Assembly: GCA_036510655.1 (NCBI GenBank)
Contig: DATCDQ010000020.1
Location: 1 to 64,000, forward strand
Length of the DNA: 64,000 bases
From: Rathayibacter_A sp036510655
GTDB taxonomy: Bacteria > Actinomycetota > Actinomycetes > Actinomycetales > Microbacteriaceae
Reading direction: 5' to 3'
Shown: piece after piece, positions 42,120 through 50,185 of the stretch
Layout of the letters: every line of letters begins with the position of its first letter
Position numbering within the stretch: the first letter of the stretch is position 1
The notes under the pieces: model-generated
What the model was told of the DNA's origin: nothing
The model's input: the letters and a program-made list of their open reading frames with translations, nothing else
The model's database searches: none
Program-made: the position numbers and the translations under genes

Positions 42120-42869
42120 ATGGCAGAATTCAGCGGACTGACCGCAGCAGTCACCGGAGGGGCATCCGGCATTGGACTCGCCACTGCGAGGTTGCTGGCC
42201 GAGCGCGGCGCCACTGTGGTGGTGCTCGACCTCACGACGAAGGGACTCCCCGAACCGCTAGCCGGCATCCGGGCAGATGTCGCCGACCGACCATCTCTGG
42301 TGGCGGCTGTGGCCGAGATCGAGCAGCGTTTCGGCGGCCTGGACATCCTCGTCAACAACGCGGGCATCAGCGCGATCGGCACCGTGGAGGAGAACGACGA
42401 TGACGAATGGGCGCGCGTGCTCGATATCAACGTCGTCGGCATGGCGCGCATGACTGCCGCCGCGCTCCCGCTGCTGCGTCGCTCATCGGCGGCATCGGTC
42501 GTCAACGTCTGTTCCATCGCAGCGCTCAACGGGTTGCCGCAGCGTGCCGTGTACGGAGCATCGAAGGGCGCAGTGCTGGCGCTCACCTTTGCCATGGCGA
42601 CCGATCACATCCGCGAGGGGGTCCGCGTCAACTGCGTGTCTCCCGGCACCGTGAGCACGCCCTTCGTCGACCGGATGCTCGCCAAATTCGACGATCCGGT
42701 GGCGGAGCGCGCGGCTCTCGATGCCCGTCAGGCGACCGGTCACATGGTGTCGCCCGAAGAAGTAGCGGCCGCCATCGCCTACCTCGCGAGCCCGCAGTCG
42801 GCTTCCACTGCCGGATCGGCGCTCGAGGTCGACGGCGGCGTACACAACCTGCGAATGCGCGCGCAGTAG
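42120..42869 (+). CDS. SDR, probable 2-keto-3-deoxy-L-fuconate dehydrogenase
   Basis: This 249-residue classical SDR has GGASGIGLATARLL (about 12-25), NNAGISAIG (about 80-88), catalytic Ser in NVCSIAAL, YGASKGAVLAL and C-terminal SALEVDGGVHNLR. Between an FAH hydrolase and fuconate dehydratases it most likely oxidises 2-keto-3-deoxy-L-fuconate at C4. GAGAAGAGAGAGA lies before ATG 42120. Confidence 0.9.
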   Translation: MAEFSGLTAAVTGGASGIGLATARLLAERGATVVVLDLTTKGLPEPLAGIRADVADRPSLVAAVAEIEQRFGGLDILVNNAGISAIGTVEENDDDEWARVLDINVVGMARMTAAALPLLRRSSAASVVNVCSIAALNGLPQRAVYGASKGAVLALTFAMATDHIREGVRVNCVSPGTVSTPFVDRMLAKFDDPVAERAALDARQATGHMVSPEEVAAAIAYLASPQSASTAGSALEVDGGVHNLRMRAQ

Positions 42870-42911
42870 GACAGCCGGCCAGCCGTGCGGACGAGTAGGG
42901 AGATGATAGTC

Positions 42912-44072
42912 GTGGGAACCGGCCTGACCGTGACCGCACTGCGGGCCGTTCTGCTTTCCGCCGTGTATCCACCGGGTGAAGAGCTCGTCTGGGTCGGTGG
43001 GACCATCCGATCGTGGGATGCCGCTCTCGTCGAGGTCACGCTGTCCGACGGTTCCACGGGGGTCGGGGAGGCAGGAGCCGGCATCATGGCCGCAGTGGCC
43101 GTTCCCGGAATCGTCGAGGCGTATCGGCCGTATCTCCTCGGACGCAGCTTCGGACATCCGCTTGAGGTCGGTGATGCCCTACGCTCCTACACCGCGTTCT
43201 GGTCTCGTGGTGGAATCCTCAGCGGCGTCTGCGGAGCGATCGAGATGGCCGTTCTCGACGCCGTCGGTACCCGCGAGCGTGTTCCGGCGTACGAACTGCT
43301 GGGAGGGCTGAAGCGGCAACGGATCGCGGCCTATGCAAGCGGCGGGCTCGGAACCACTTTCGAACAGATCGATGAGTGGGCTGCCCGCCAGTTCGAATCC
43401 GGGCTGACGACGGTCAAGTTCCGGGCGATGCGAGACCCCGAGACGACGATCGAACTGCTCGAGCACGTTGTTCCCCGGTTGCCTGCAGGCGCGCGCTTCG
43501 TGCTCGATGCCGTGCAGGGGTGCGCGTCGGACCCCTGGAGTGTGGAGGACGCTATCCGTGTGGGTGCCGTCGCCGAGCGTCTGGGGGCACGATGGTATGA
43601 GGAGCCCTGCTTCGCGACGGACGTGGAAGGTTTCGCCCGCGTGCGAAAAGCGCTCGGCGTGACGATCTCCGGCGTCGAGTCGAACGGTACGGTCGCGGAG
43701 TTCGCGGAACTCATTCGCACGGACGGTGTCGGCCTCGCGCAACCGGACACGTCATTCGTCGGCGGCCCGCGTAACTTCCAGCGCGTCGCCGATCTCGCCG
43801 AAGACGCCGGTGTGGCATGCGTCCCACACGTGTGGGGAAGCGGCGTGACGCTCGCAGCCAACCTCCACGGCGCGCTCGCACATAAACACGTCCAGCTGTT
43901 CGAGTACTGCACACTGCCGAATCCATTGCGCGAGGCTCTCCTGCTCGAACCGGTCACCGTCACCGCCGGTTTCATTCAGGCGCCGACCGTGCCGGGGCTG
44001 GGAGTGCGGCTGGATCAGGAAACCGAGGAGCGCTATCCGTTCCGGGCGGGAGGCGGCCATGTCATCCGATGA
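42912..44072 (+). CDS. Enolase-superfamily enzyme, mandelate racemase/muconate lactonizing type
   Basis: The protein has 386 residues. It has an N-terminal capping domain and a barrel with K-x-R in TTVKFRAM (about 165-172), metal ligands in FVLDAVQG (Asp), WYEEPCF (Glu) and SGVESNG (Glu), and His in CVPHVWGSG. It differs clearly from the two fuconate dehydratases. GTG 42912 is the likely start: AGGGAG lies 9 nt upstream, while the ATG at 42903 sits on that ribosome site. The substrate is probably another acid sugar; dehydration or racemisation cannot be told apart. Confidence 0.85.
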   Translation: MGTGLTVTALRAVLLSAVYPPGEELVWVGGTIRSWDAALVEVTLSDGSTGVGEAGAGIMAAVAVPGIVEAYRPYLLGRSFGHPLEVGDALRSYTAFWSRGGILSGVCGAIEMAVLDAVGTRERVPAYELLGGLKRQRIAAYASGGLGTTFEQIDEWAARQFESGLTTVKFRAMRDPETTIELLEHVVPRLPAGARFVLDAVQGCASDPWSVEDAIRVGAVAERLGARWYEEPCFATDVEGFARVRKALGVTISGVESNGTVAEFAELIRTDGVGLAQPDTSFVGGPRNFQRVADLAEDAGVACVPHVWGSGVTLAANLHGALAHKHVQLFEYCTLPNPLREALLLEPVTVTAGFIQAPTVPGLGVRLDQETEERYPFRAGGGHVIR

Positions 44073-44730
44073 GCGTGGCATTTTCCGGCAGGCACCTGGC
44101 GACGAGCGGTTGTCGACCGCGGTGATCAGCGATTCGCTGGACTCGCTCGGCTTGCGCCATCAAGTTGTGCAGACGACGCTCACAGCACTGTGTGTCGGCT
44201 CGCGCGCTTTCGGGCGGGCCTCGACCGCCCGGTTCGAGCCCACGGACGTTGACCCGGCGGAAGGGCCTTACGAAGACGCGATTGCGTTCATCGACGCGCT
44301 CGTCGAGGGTGATGTCGCAGTGCTGGCGACCGGGGCGAACTACTCAACCGCATATTGGGGTGAACTGTTCAGCGCCGCGGCTCTGGGCCGTCGCGCGGTC
44401 GGGATGATCACGGACGGCCCCATTCGTGACACGCCCAAGATCATGCAACTCGGCTTCGCCTGCTTCTCCGCGACCCACCGGCCGATCGACTTCCGTGCCC
44501 GGATGCGCATCGTTGCCGCGCACCAGCGCGTCGAGCTCGGCGGGGTCGCGATCGATCATGGTGACCTCGTGCTCGCAGACGATGACGGTGTTGTGGTGAT
44601 TCCCAAAACCGTCGAAGCGCACGTACTCGAACGCGCACGCGCTCGGACGAGCTCCGAGTCTGCCGTGCTGGTCGACCTGCGCGGCGGCGCGACGTTGCGC
44701 GCTGTCTGGGATCGACATCACGTGCTGTGA
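44059..44730 (+). CDS. RraA-like protein (HMG/CHA aldolase family)
   Basis: This 223-residue protein has the RraA/HMG-aldolase fold: VISDSLDSLG at the start (about 22-31), WGELFSAAALGRRAVGMITD (about 97-116), with GPIRDTPKI holding the Arg/Asp pair used by aldolase members. Catalytic members cleave 4-hydroxy-2-oxo acids to pyruvate plus a carbonyl. It overlaps the enolase-superfamily gene by 14 nt behind GGAGG, so the two probably act in sequence: dehydratase then aldolase. Confidence 0.85.
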   Translation: MSSDERGIFRQAPGDERLSTAVISDSLDSLGLRHQVVQTTLTALCVGSRAFGRASTARFEPTDVDPAEGPYEDAIAFIDALVEGDVAVLATGANYSTAYWGELFSAAALGRRAVGMITDGPIRDTPKIMQLGFACFSATHRPIDFRARMRIVAAHQRVELGGVAIDHGDLVLADDDGVVVIPKTVEAHVLERARARTSSESAVLVDLRGGATLRAVWDRHHVL

Positions 44731-44813
44731 TCGGGCTCGGTGACGCCGAGTGGACCCCAACGCTTTCGTACGCATCTGCCCGCATGTCCGGGATCGAAGA
44801 GAAAAGAGCCACC

Positions 44814-46157
44814 ATGCCACGCATCACATCCGTCGCCACCGAGGATATCCGCTTTCCCACCTCGCTTGACCTCGATGGGTCCGACGCCGTCAACGTCGAC
44901 CCCGACTATTCGACGGCGTACGTCACCATCCACACCGACGCCGGTGAGGCTGGCCAGGCGTTCGTCTTCACCGGCGGCCGGGGCAACGAGATCATCACCG
45001 GGGCGATCGACTCGTTCGCCCGGCTGCTCGTCGGAGCGGATGTCGACGAGCTACTCGCCGACATGGGCGCGGCATCCAAGCGCCTGGTGCACGACTCGCA
45101 GCTGCGCTGGCTCGGCCCGGAGAAGGGTGTCACGCAGATGGCGTGCGGTGCCCTCATCAACGCACTGTGGGACATCCGCGCCCGCCGCGAAGGCAAGCCG
45201 CTCTGGCTGTTGCTGAGCGAACTCCCGGTCGACGAGCTCGTCGACATCATCGACTTCACCCACATTAAAGACGCGCTCAGCCCGGATGCCGCACGCGACA
45301 TCCTCACGCGAGGCCAGGTCGGGAAGGCCGAGCGGATCGCCTCGCTGAAGGCCGACGGCTTCCCGGCATACACCACGTCGCCCGGCTGGCTCGGCTACAG
45401 CGATGAGAAGCTAGTACGACTGAGTAAGCAGGCGCTGGCCGACGGCTTCTCGATGGTCAAGCTCAAGGTTGGCGGCGACATCGACGACGACCGGCGGAGG
45501 ATGCGGCTGGCCCGGCAAGCCGTCGGCTCGCTTCCCCTGGGCATCGACGCCAATCAGCGCTGGGAGGTCTCCGAGGCGATCGCGTGGGTGAACCGGCTGG
45601 CGGAGTTCGACCCCTACTGGATCGAGGAGCCGACCAGCACCGACGACATCCTCGGCTTCGCCAGGATCCGCGCCGGGGTCACACCGATCAAGGTTGCCAC
45701 AGGCGAGGCCGTCGCCAACCGGATCATCTTCAAGCAACTACTTGAGGAGCGCGGAATCGACGTATTGCAACTGGACGCCACCCGGGTGGCCGGCGTCAAC
45801 GAGAACGTGGCCATCCTGCTGCTTGCCGCCCAGTTCGGGGTTCCGGTCTGCCCGCACGCTGGCGGCGTCGGGCTGTGCGAAGTCGTGCAGCACTTTTCGT
45901 TCTTCGACTACGCGGCCGTGGCCGGCAGCCAAGACGGGCGCATGATCGAATACGTCGACCATTTGCACGAGCATTTCGCCGAGCCGGTGCGCATTGTTAA
46001 CGGACGCTACGCCGCACCGGAGCTGCCGGGCATCGGATCGGAGATGCTGGCCGCGTCGCGCGAGCGCTGGGCGTTCCCGGCTGGCCCCGGATGGCAGGAA
46101 GTCGGCTTACGCGCGGCCGTGACGGGCGCGGAGATCACGCGCGACTCGGTCGCCTGA
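44814..46157 (+). CDS. Second L-fuconate dehydratase-like protein
   Basis: This 447-residue paralog of the protein at 33118-34419 shares SQLRWLGPEKGVTQMA, VKLKVGGDID (KxK), LGIDANQRWE, IEEPTSTDD and PHAGGVGLCE. The third metal-ligand segment reads ATGEAVANR, where the first copy has ATGEHGMNR, so a conserved His is Ala. Substrate range or rate may differ. ATG 44814 follows AAAAGAG; an upstream in-frame ATG at 44784 is possible. It closes the importer operon, 22 bp from convergent xthA. Confidence 0.88.
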   Translation: MPRITSVATEDIRFPTSLDLDGSDAVNVDPDYSTAYVTIHTDAGEAGQAFVFTGGRGNEIITGAIDSFARLLVGADVDELLADMGAASKRLVHDSQLRWLGPEKGVTQMACGALINALWDIRARREGKPLWLLLSELPVDELVDIIDFTHIKDALSPDAARDILTRGQVGKAERIASLKADGFPAYTTSPGWLGYSDEKLVRLSKQALADGFSMVKLKVGGDIDDDRRRMRLARQAVGSLPLGIDANQRWEVSEAIAWVNRLAEFDPYWIEEPTSTDDILGFARIRAGVTPIKVATGEAVANRIIFKQLLEERGIDVLQLDATRVAGVNENVAILLLAAQFGVPVCPHAGGVGLCEVVQHFSFFDYAAVAGSQDGRMIEYVDHLHEHFAEPVRIVNGRYAAPELPGIGSEMLAASRERWAFPAGPGWQEVGLRAAVTGAEITRDSVA

Positions 46158-46179
46158 CAAGCGACTCGCAACGACCAGG

Positions 46180-47025
46180 TCAGAAGACCATCGGCCGGTC
46201 GTCGTCCTCATCGTCACCGGTGTCGGTATCCAGGTCGACCACGACGGGCACGTGATCGCTTGGGCTGTCGCCCTTGCGCTCGTTGCGATGAATGGATGCT
46301 CCGCTCACCAGCTCCGCAAACGCATGCGATCCCATGATGAAGTCGATGCGGATGCCCTCATTGCGGGGGAAGCGCAGCTGCTTGTAGTCCCAGAAGGTGT
46401 AGCCGTCGGGCACGAGCGGGCGCACGACATCCGTGAGCCCGAGTTTTTCGAAGGTGCTGAACGCGCTGCGTTCCGGCGGCGAAATGTGGGTTGACTCGCC
46501 GGGCACGAAGCTCGGGTCGCCCATGTCCGAATCGAGCGGCGCAACGTTCCAGTCGCCCATCAGCGCAAGCGGCAGGTCGGGGCTCGCGGCCAGCCAATCG
46601 CGCGTGTCGGCGGCCAACGTCGCCAGCCAGTCGAGCTTGTAGTCCAGATGCGGGTCGCCGAGCGCGCGCCCGTTGGGCACATACAGGCTCCACAGGCGGA
46701 TGCCGTCGACCGTGACCCCAAGTGCGCGCGCCTCGAGCGGCTGGTCCGGTCCGTCCTGCCCTTTTGCGAAACCGGGCATTCCCGGGAACGCAGTTTCGAC
46801 ATCCGTCATCGGCCGACGGCTCGCGAAGGCGACGCCGTTCCACTGGTTGAGCCCGTGGATCTGAAGGTCGTAGCCTGCCTCTTCGAACGGCTCGCGCGGA
46901 AATTGCTCCGGCTTGCACTTGATCTCCTGCATGCCGAGCACGTCGACATCTTCGCGGACGAGCCAGTCGACGACCCGGCCGACACGAGTTCTGATGGAGT
47001 TGACGTTCCATGTGGCGACGCGCAT
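46180..47025 (-). CDS. xthA: Exodeoxyribonuclease III
   Basis: This 281-residue AP endonuclease/exonuclease has MRVATWNVNSIRTR at the start, MQEIKCKPEQFP (metal Glu, about 37), YVPNGRALGDPHLDYKL, GDWNVAPLDSDMG and SDHVPVVVDL (catalytic Asp-His) near the end. The acidic tail (TDTGDDEDDD) is an extra. TACCGT lies 6 nt before ATG 47025, so it is probably leaderless. Confidence 0.94.
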   Translation of the reverse strand: MRVATWNVNSIRTRVGRVVDWLVREDVDVLGMQEIKCKPEQFPREPFEEAGYDLQIHGLNQWNGVAFASRRPMTDVETAFPGMPGFAKGQDGPDQPLEARALGVTVDGIRLWSLYVPNGRALGDPHLDYKLDWLATLAADTRDWLAASPDLPLALMGDWNVAPLDSDMGDPSFVPGESTHISPPERSAFSTFEKLGLTDVVRPLVPDGYTFWDYKQLRFPRNEGIRIDFIMGSHAFAELVSGASIHRNERKGDSPSDHVPVVVDLDTDTGDDEDDDRPMVF

Positions 47026-47031
47026 GGTTCC

Positions 47032-47037
47032 ACGGTA
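47032..47037 (-). promoter_or_regulatory. -10 element of leaderless xthA
   Basis: TACCGT, then GGAACC, then ATG 47025 on the minus strand. Confidence 0.5.
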
Positions 47038-47076
47038 GCGGAGGCGACCGACATGCGGCAGGCTGCGCCCGATTTG

Positions 47077-47141
47077 AAGGAGATAGTCGAGTTTGACGGC
47101 TGTTCTGTCCAAAACGATCCTTCGAACTCGACTATCTCCTT
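47077..47141. repeat. 65-bp palindromic element with 17-bp perfect arms
   Basis: AAGGAGATAGTCGAGTT (47077-47093) and its exact reverse complement (47125-47141) enclose a 31-nt loop. It truncates the decayed DUF2207 gene and lies upstream of xthA. No poly-T follows either arm, so it looks more like a small mobile or REP element than an intrinsic terminator. Confidence 0.7.
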
Positions 47142-47143
47142 GT

Positions 47144-47704
47144 AAACAGACGCGGCAGCGGTCGGAAGGATCGAGTCGGATGGTGCCCCGGTCGTCAGCT
47201 CCCCGAAGAGGGTTGTCAGGATGACCGATTCCGGCCCCGCCAGCGATCCCACATCGTCGTTCAGCAATTCCAGTTGATAGCGTCGCTGCTTCGGTTCTGA
47301 TGCGAACTCACGGATGCGCACAATCTCGCTGACGGTGAAGCTGACGATCCGCGCAGACAGGCCGGTCCTGCGCCGGCCGAGCAGCTCAGCAGCCAAAGCG
47401 GGGTGCACATTCTTGGGTGGCGTGTACTCGGCAATGATTGTGGGCCGGCCCGGGGCATCCCGCCAGCGGAAAACGCGCAACCACAGTGCCCCAGGCCTGT
47501 TTGCCGGTCAGCTCGGCGCTGAGCCTCGCCGTAGGTGAGCGGGATATTGCGTTCGATCCCATGGTTCTGGTCGGTGTTCGGGAAGTCTGCGACCAGTCTT
47601 TCAACGGTGCCCAGCGCCGCGAGGGCCAGCACGAACGCGGCGACGAACTGACGGATGCGCGCCCGCTCAGCGTAGCCAACGGGCGGACGTTCTGTGCGGA
47701 GCAT
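47144..47704 (-). pseudogene. Decayed DUF2207-type membrane protein gene
   Basis: Two frames must be joined. The N-terminal part (from ATG 47704, about 47500-47704) has a hydrophobic segment FVAAFVLALAAL and DFPNTDQNHGIERNIPLTYG, the start of secreted DUF2207 proteins. Near 47490 the homology jumps frame to DAPGRPTIIAEYTPPKNVHP, LLGRR and IRIREF, from the cytoplasmic C-terminal part. The roughly 200 residues that should lie between are missing, and the end runs into the 65-bp palindrome. So it has a deletion, a frameshift and a truncation. Confidence 0.7.
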
Positions 47705-47853
47705 CGTGCTCACATGCGCAGGTCGTCCGGTCTGGCTTGCCATGCACTGCATTGCCGGTCAGGATGAGTTACAAGCGTGTCGTACGAGTCGGGCCGAGTT
47801 CTCGGTGCCGCCAGTCCGGCCAGTCCAATCGACGGGGATTGAGGAACCAACTT

Positions 47854-48717
47854 ATGTCATCAGAGGGATCGAACATCGTTCGTGCGGCGATTACGCAGAC
47901 GACCTGGACCGGTGACAAGGAGTCCATGCTCGATAAGCATGAGCAGTTCGCGCGGGATGCTGCGGCTGCCGGTGCGCAGGTGATTTGTTTTCAGGAGCTG
48001 TTTTACGGCCCGTATTTTGGGATTACCCAGGACAAGAAGTATTACGCCTATGCGGAGGCGGCGGACGGGCCGATCGTGCAGCGTTTCGCCGCTCTGGCGA
48101 AGAAACTGAACCTGGTGACGATTCTGCCGATCTACGAGGAGGACCAGCCGGGGGTGTACTACAACACGGCGGTGGTGGTCGATGCGGACGGCACCATCCT
48201 GGGCAAGTATCGCAAGCATCACATTCCGCATTTGGAGAAGTTCTGGGAGAAGTTCTACTTCCGGCCCGGGAACCTGGGGTACCCGGTGTTCAACACCGCG
48301 GTCGGGCCGATCGGTGTGTACATCTGTTATGACCGGCATTTCCCGGAGGGGTGGCGGGAGTTGGGTTTGGGTGGGGCGCAGATTGTGTTCAACCCGAATG
48401 CGACCAAGCCGGGGTTGTCGAATCGGTTGTGGGAGTTGGAGCAGCCGGCTGCTGCGGCGGCGAATGGGTATTTTGTGGCGGCGGCGAATCGGGTGGGGCG
48501 TGAGGATAACGAGTACGGCGATGAGGCTGTGACGTTTTACGGCAATAGTCAGTTCGCGGATCCGCAGGGCAACATCATCGGCGGGTACGGCAGTGGTGAG
48601 GTTGAGGAGGTTGTGATCCGGGACCTGGATTTGGACATGGTGCGGGCGGTGCGGGATGACTGGCAGTTCTACCGCGACCGCCGCCCCGACTCCTACACCC
48701 GCATCACACAACCGTAA
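47854..48717 (+). CDS. Nitrilase-family amidohydrolase, probable beta-ureidopropionase/N-carbamoyl amidase
   Basis: This 287-residue enzyme has the nitrilase triad: Glu in CFQELFYGPYFG (about 45-56), Lys in YRKHHIPHLEKFWEKFYF and Cys in VYICYDRHFPEGW. It would hydrolyse N-carbamoyl-beta-alanine (or a similar carbamoyl amino acid) to the free amino acid, CO2 and ammonia. It starts the pyrimidine-degradation operon, 14 bp before dihydropyrimidinase. Codon use is G-ending (GTG, GCG, GGG, TTG) over much of the gene, unlike its neighbours. Confidence 0.9.
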   Translation: MSSEGSNIVRAAITQTTWTGDKESMLDKHEQFARDAAAAGAQVICFQELFYGPYFGITQDKKYYAYAEAADGPIVQRFAALAKKLNLVTILPIYEEDQPGVYYNTAVVVDADGTILGKYRKHHIPHLEKFWEKFYFRPGNLGYPVFNTAVGPIGVYICYDRHFPEGWRELGLGGAQIVFNPNATKPGLSNRLWELEQPAAAAANGYFVAAANRVGREDNEYGDEAVTFYGNSQFADPQGNIIGGYGSGEVEEVVIRDLDLDMVRAVRDDWQFYRDRRPDSYTRITQP

Positions 48718-48731
48718 AACGCAGGAGCCTC

Positions 48732-50165
48732 ATGAAGACACTGATCAAGAACGGGACAGTCGTGAATGCGACCGGAACGGCATCCGCTGACGTGTTGATC
48801 GACGGCGAGACGATCGCCGCGGTGCTCGCACCGGGGTCGACGCTGCTCGGTTTCGACATCGAACACAACGTCGACACGGTGATCGACGCCGCCGGCAAGT
48901 ACGTGATCCCCGGAGGCATCGATGCGCACACGCACATGGAGATGCCGTTCGGAGGCACAAACGCCTCCGACACGTTCGAGACAGGTACTCGCGCGGCCGC
49001 GTGGGGCGGCACGACGAGCATCGTCGACTTCATCGTGCAGTATCCCGACCAGAACGTCGTCGACCAGTACAACCTGTGGCACGAGAAGGCCGCGGGCAAC
49101 TGCGCAATCGACTACGGCTTTCACCAGATCCTTTCCGATGTGCAGGATTCCTCGCTCACCGCGATGGACGAGCTCGTCGCAGAGGGCGTCACCAGCTTCA
49201 AGCTGTTCATGGCATACAAGGGCGTGTTCCTGTCGGACGACGGGCAGATCCTGCGCGCATTCCAGAAGGGCGCTTCCAACGGCGCGATGATGATGATGCA
49301 TGCCGAGAACGGCGCCATCATCGACGTTCTCGTGAAGCAAGCGCTTGAAGCTGGCAACACCTCGCCGTACTACCACGGCCTCACTCGGCCGTGGCAGACG
49401 GAAGAAGAGGCAACGCACCGGGCGATCATGATCGCCGACATCACGGGCGCACCGTTGTATGTGGTGCACGTGTCTGCGAAACAGGCCGTCGAACAGATCG
49501 CAGCAGCACGCGACCGCGGCATGAATGTCTTCGGTGAAACCTGTCCCCAGTATCTCTACCTGTCGCTCGAGGAACAGCTCGGCGCCTCCAGCGAGGAGTG
49601 GGGGAGTTTCGAGGGCGCCAAGTGGGTGTGCTCGACTCCGCTGCGCTCCCGCGAAGAGGGCCATCAGCATCACATGTGGCAGGCGCTGCGCAAGAACGAC
49701 CTGCAAATGGTCTCGACCGATCACTGCCCGTTCTGCATGAAGGGCCAGAAGGATATGGGAATCGGCGACTTCTCGAAGATTCCGAACGGCATCGGCTCGG
49801 TCGAACACCGGATGGACCTGCTCTACCAGGGCGTCGTAGAGGGCAACATCTCGCTGCCGCGCTGGGTTGAAGTCACCTCGACGACACCGGCACGGATGTT
49901 CGGCATGTATGGCAAGAAGGGCGTTATCCAGCCGGGTGCCGACGGTGATGTGGTGATCTACAATCCGAACGGTCACACGTCCATCGGCGTCGGCAAGACC
50001 CATCACATGAACATGGACTACAGCGCGTGGGAGGGCTTCGAGATCGACGGTCACGTCGACACGGTGCTCTCGCGCGGCCGCGTCATCATCGATGACAACC
50101 AATACCTCGGGCGTGCGGGCGACGGCGCCTTCATCAAGCGTGGCCTGACCCAGTACCTCACCTAA
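48732..50165 (+). CDS. hydA: Dihydropyrimidinase / D-hydantoinase
   Basis: This 477-residue binuclear metal hydrolase has GIDAHTHMEMPFGG (HxH, about 56-69), carboxylated Lys in SFKLFMAYKG, His ligands in MMHAENG and YVVHVSAKQ, and Asp in STDHCPF. It opens dihydrouracil to N-carbamoyl-beta-alanine, the substrate of the preceding gene product. Length and motifs match the family. Confidence 0.94.
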   Translation: MKTLIKNGTVVNATGTASADVLIDGETIAAVLAPGSTLLGFDIEHNVDTVIDAAGKYVIPGGIDAHTHMEMPFGGTNASDTFETGTRAAAWGGTTSIVDFIVQYPDQNVVDQYNLWHEKAAGNCAIDYGFHQILSDVQDSSLTAMDELVAEGVTSFKLFMAYKGVFLSDDGQILRAFQKGASNGAMMMMHAENGAIIDVLVKQALEAGNTSPYYHGLTRPWQTEEEATHRAIMIADITGAPLYVVHVSAKQAVEQIAAARDRGMNVFGETCPQYLYLSLEEQLGASSEEWGSFEGAKWVCSTPLRSREEGHQHHMWQALRKNDLQMVSTDHCPFCMKGQKDMGIGDFSKIPNGIGSVEHRMDLLYQGVVEGNISLPRWVEVTSTTPARMFGMYGKKGVIQPGADGDVVIYNPNGHTSIGVGKTHHMNMDYSAWEGFEIDGHVDTVLSRGRVIIDDNQYLGRAGDGAFIKRGLTQYLT

Positions 50166-50185
50166 ATCACCTAAAGGAACCGTCC

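Noticed and set aside
46806..47140. Continuation of the DUF2207 C-terminal frame through the palindrome into xthA
   Set aside because: After the palindrome the residues are the antisense-frame shadow of xthA, with no family similarity.
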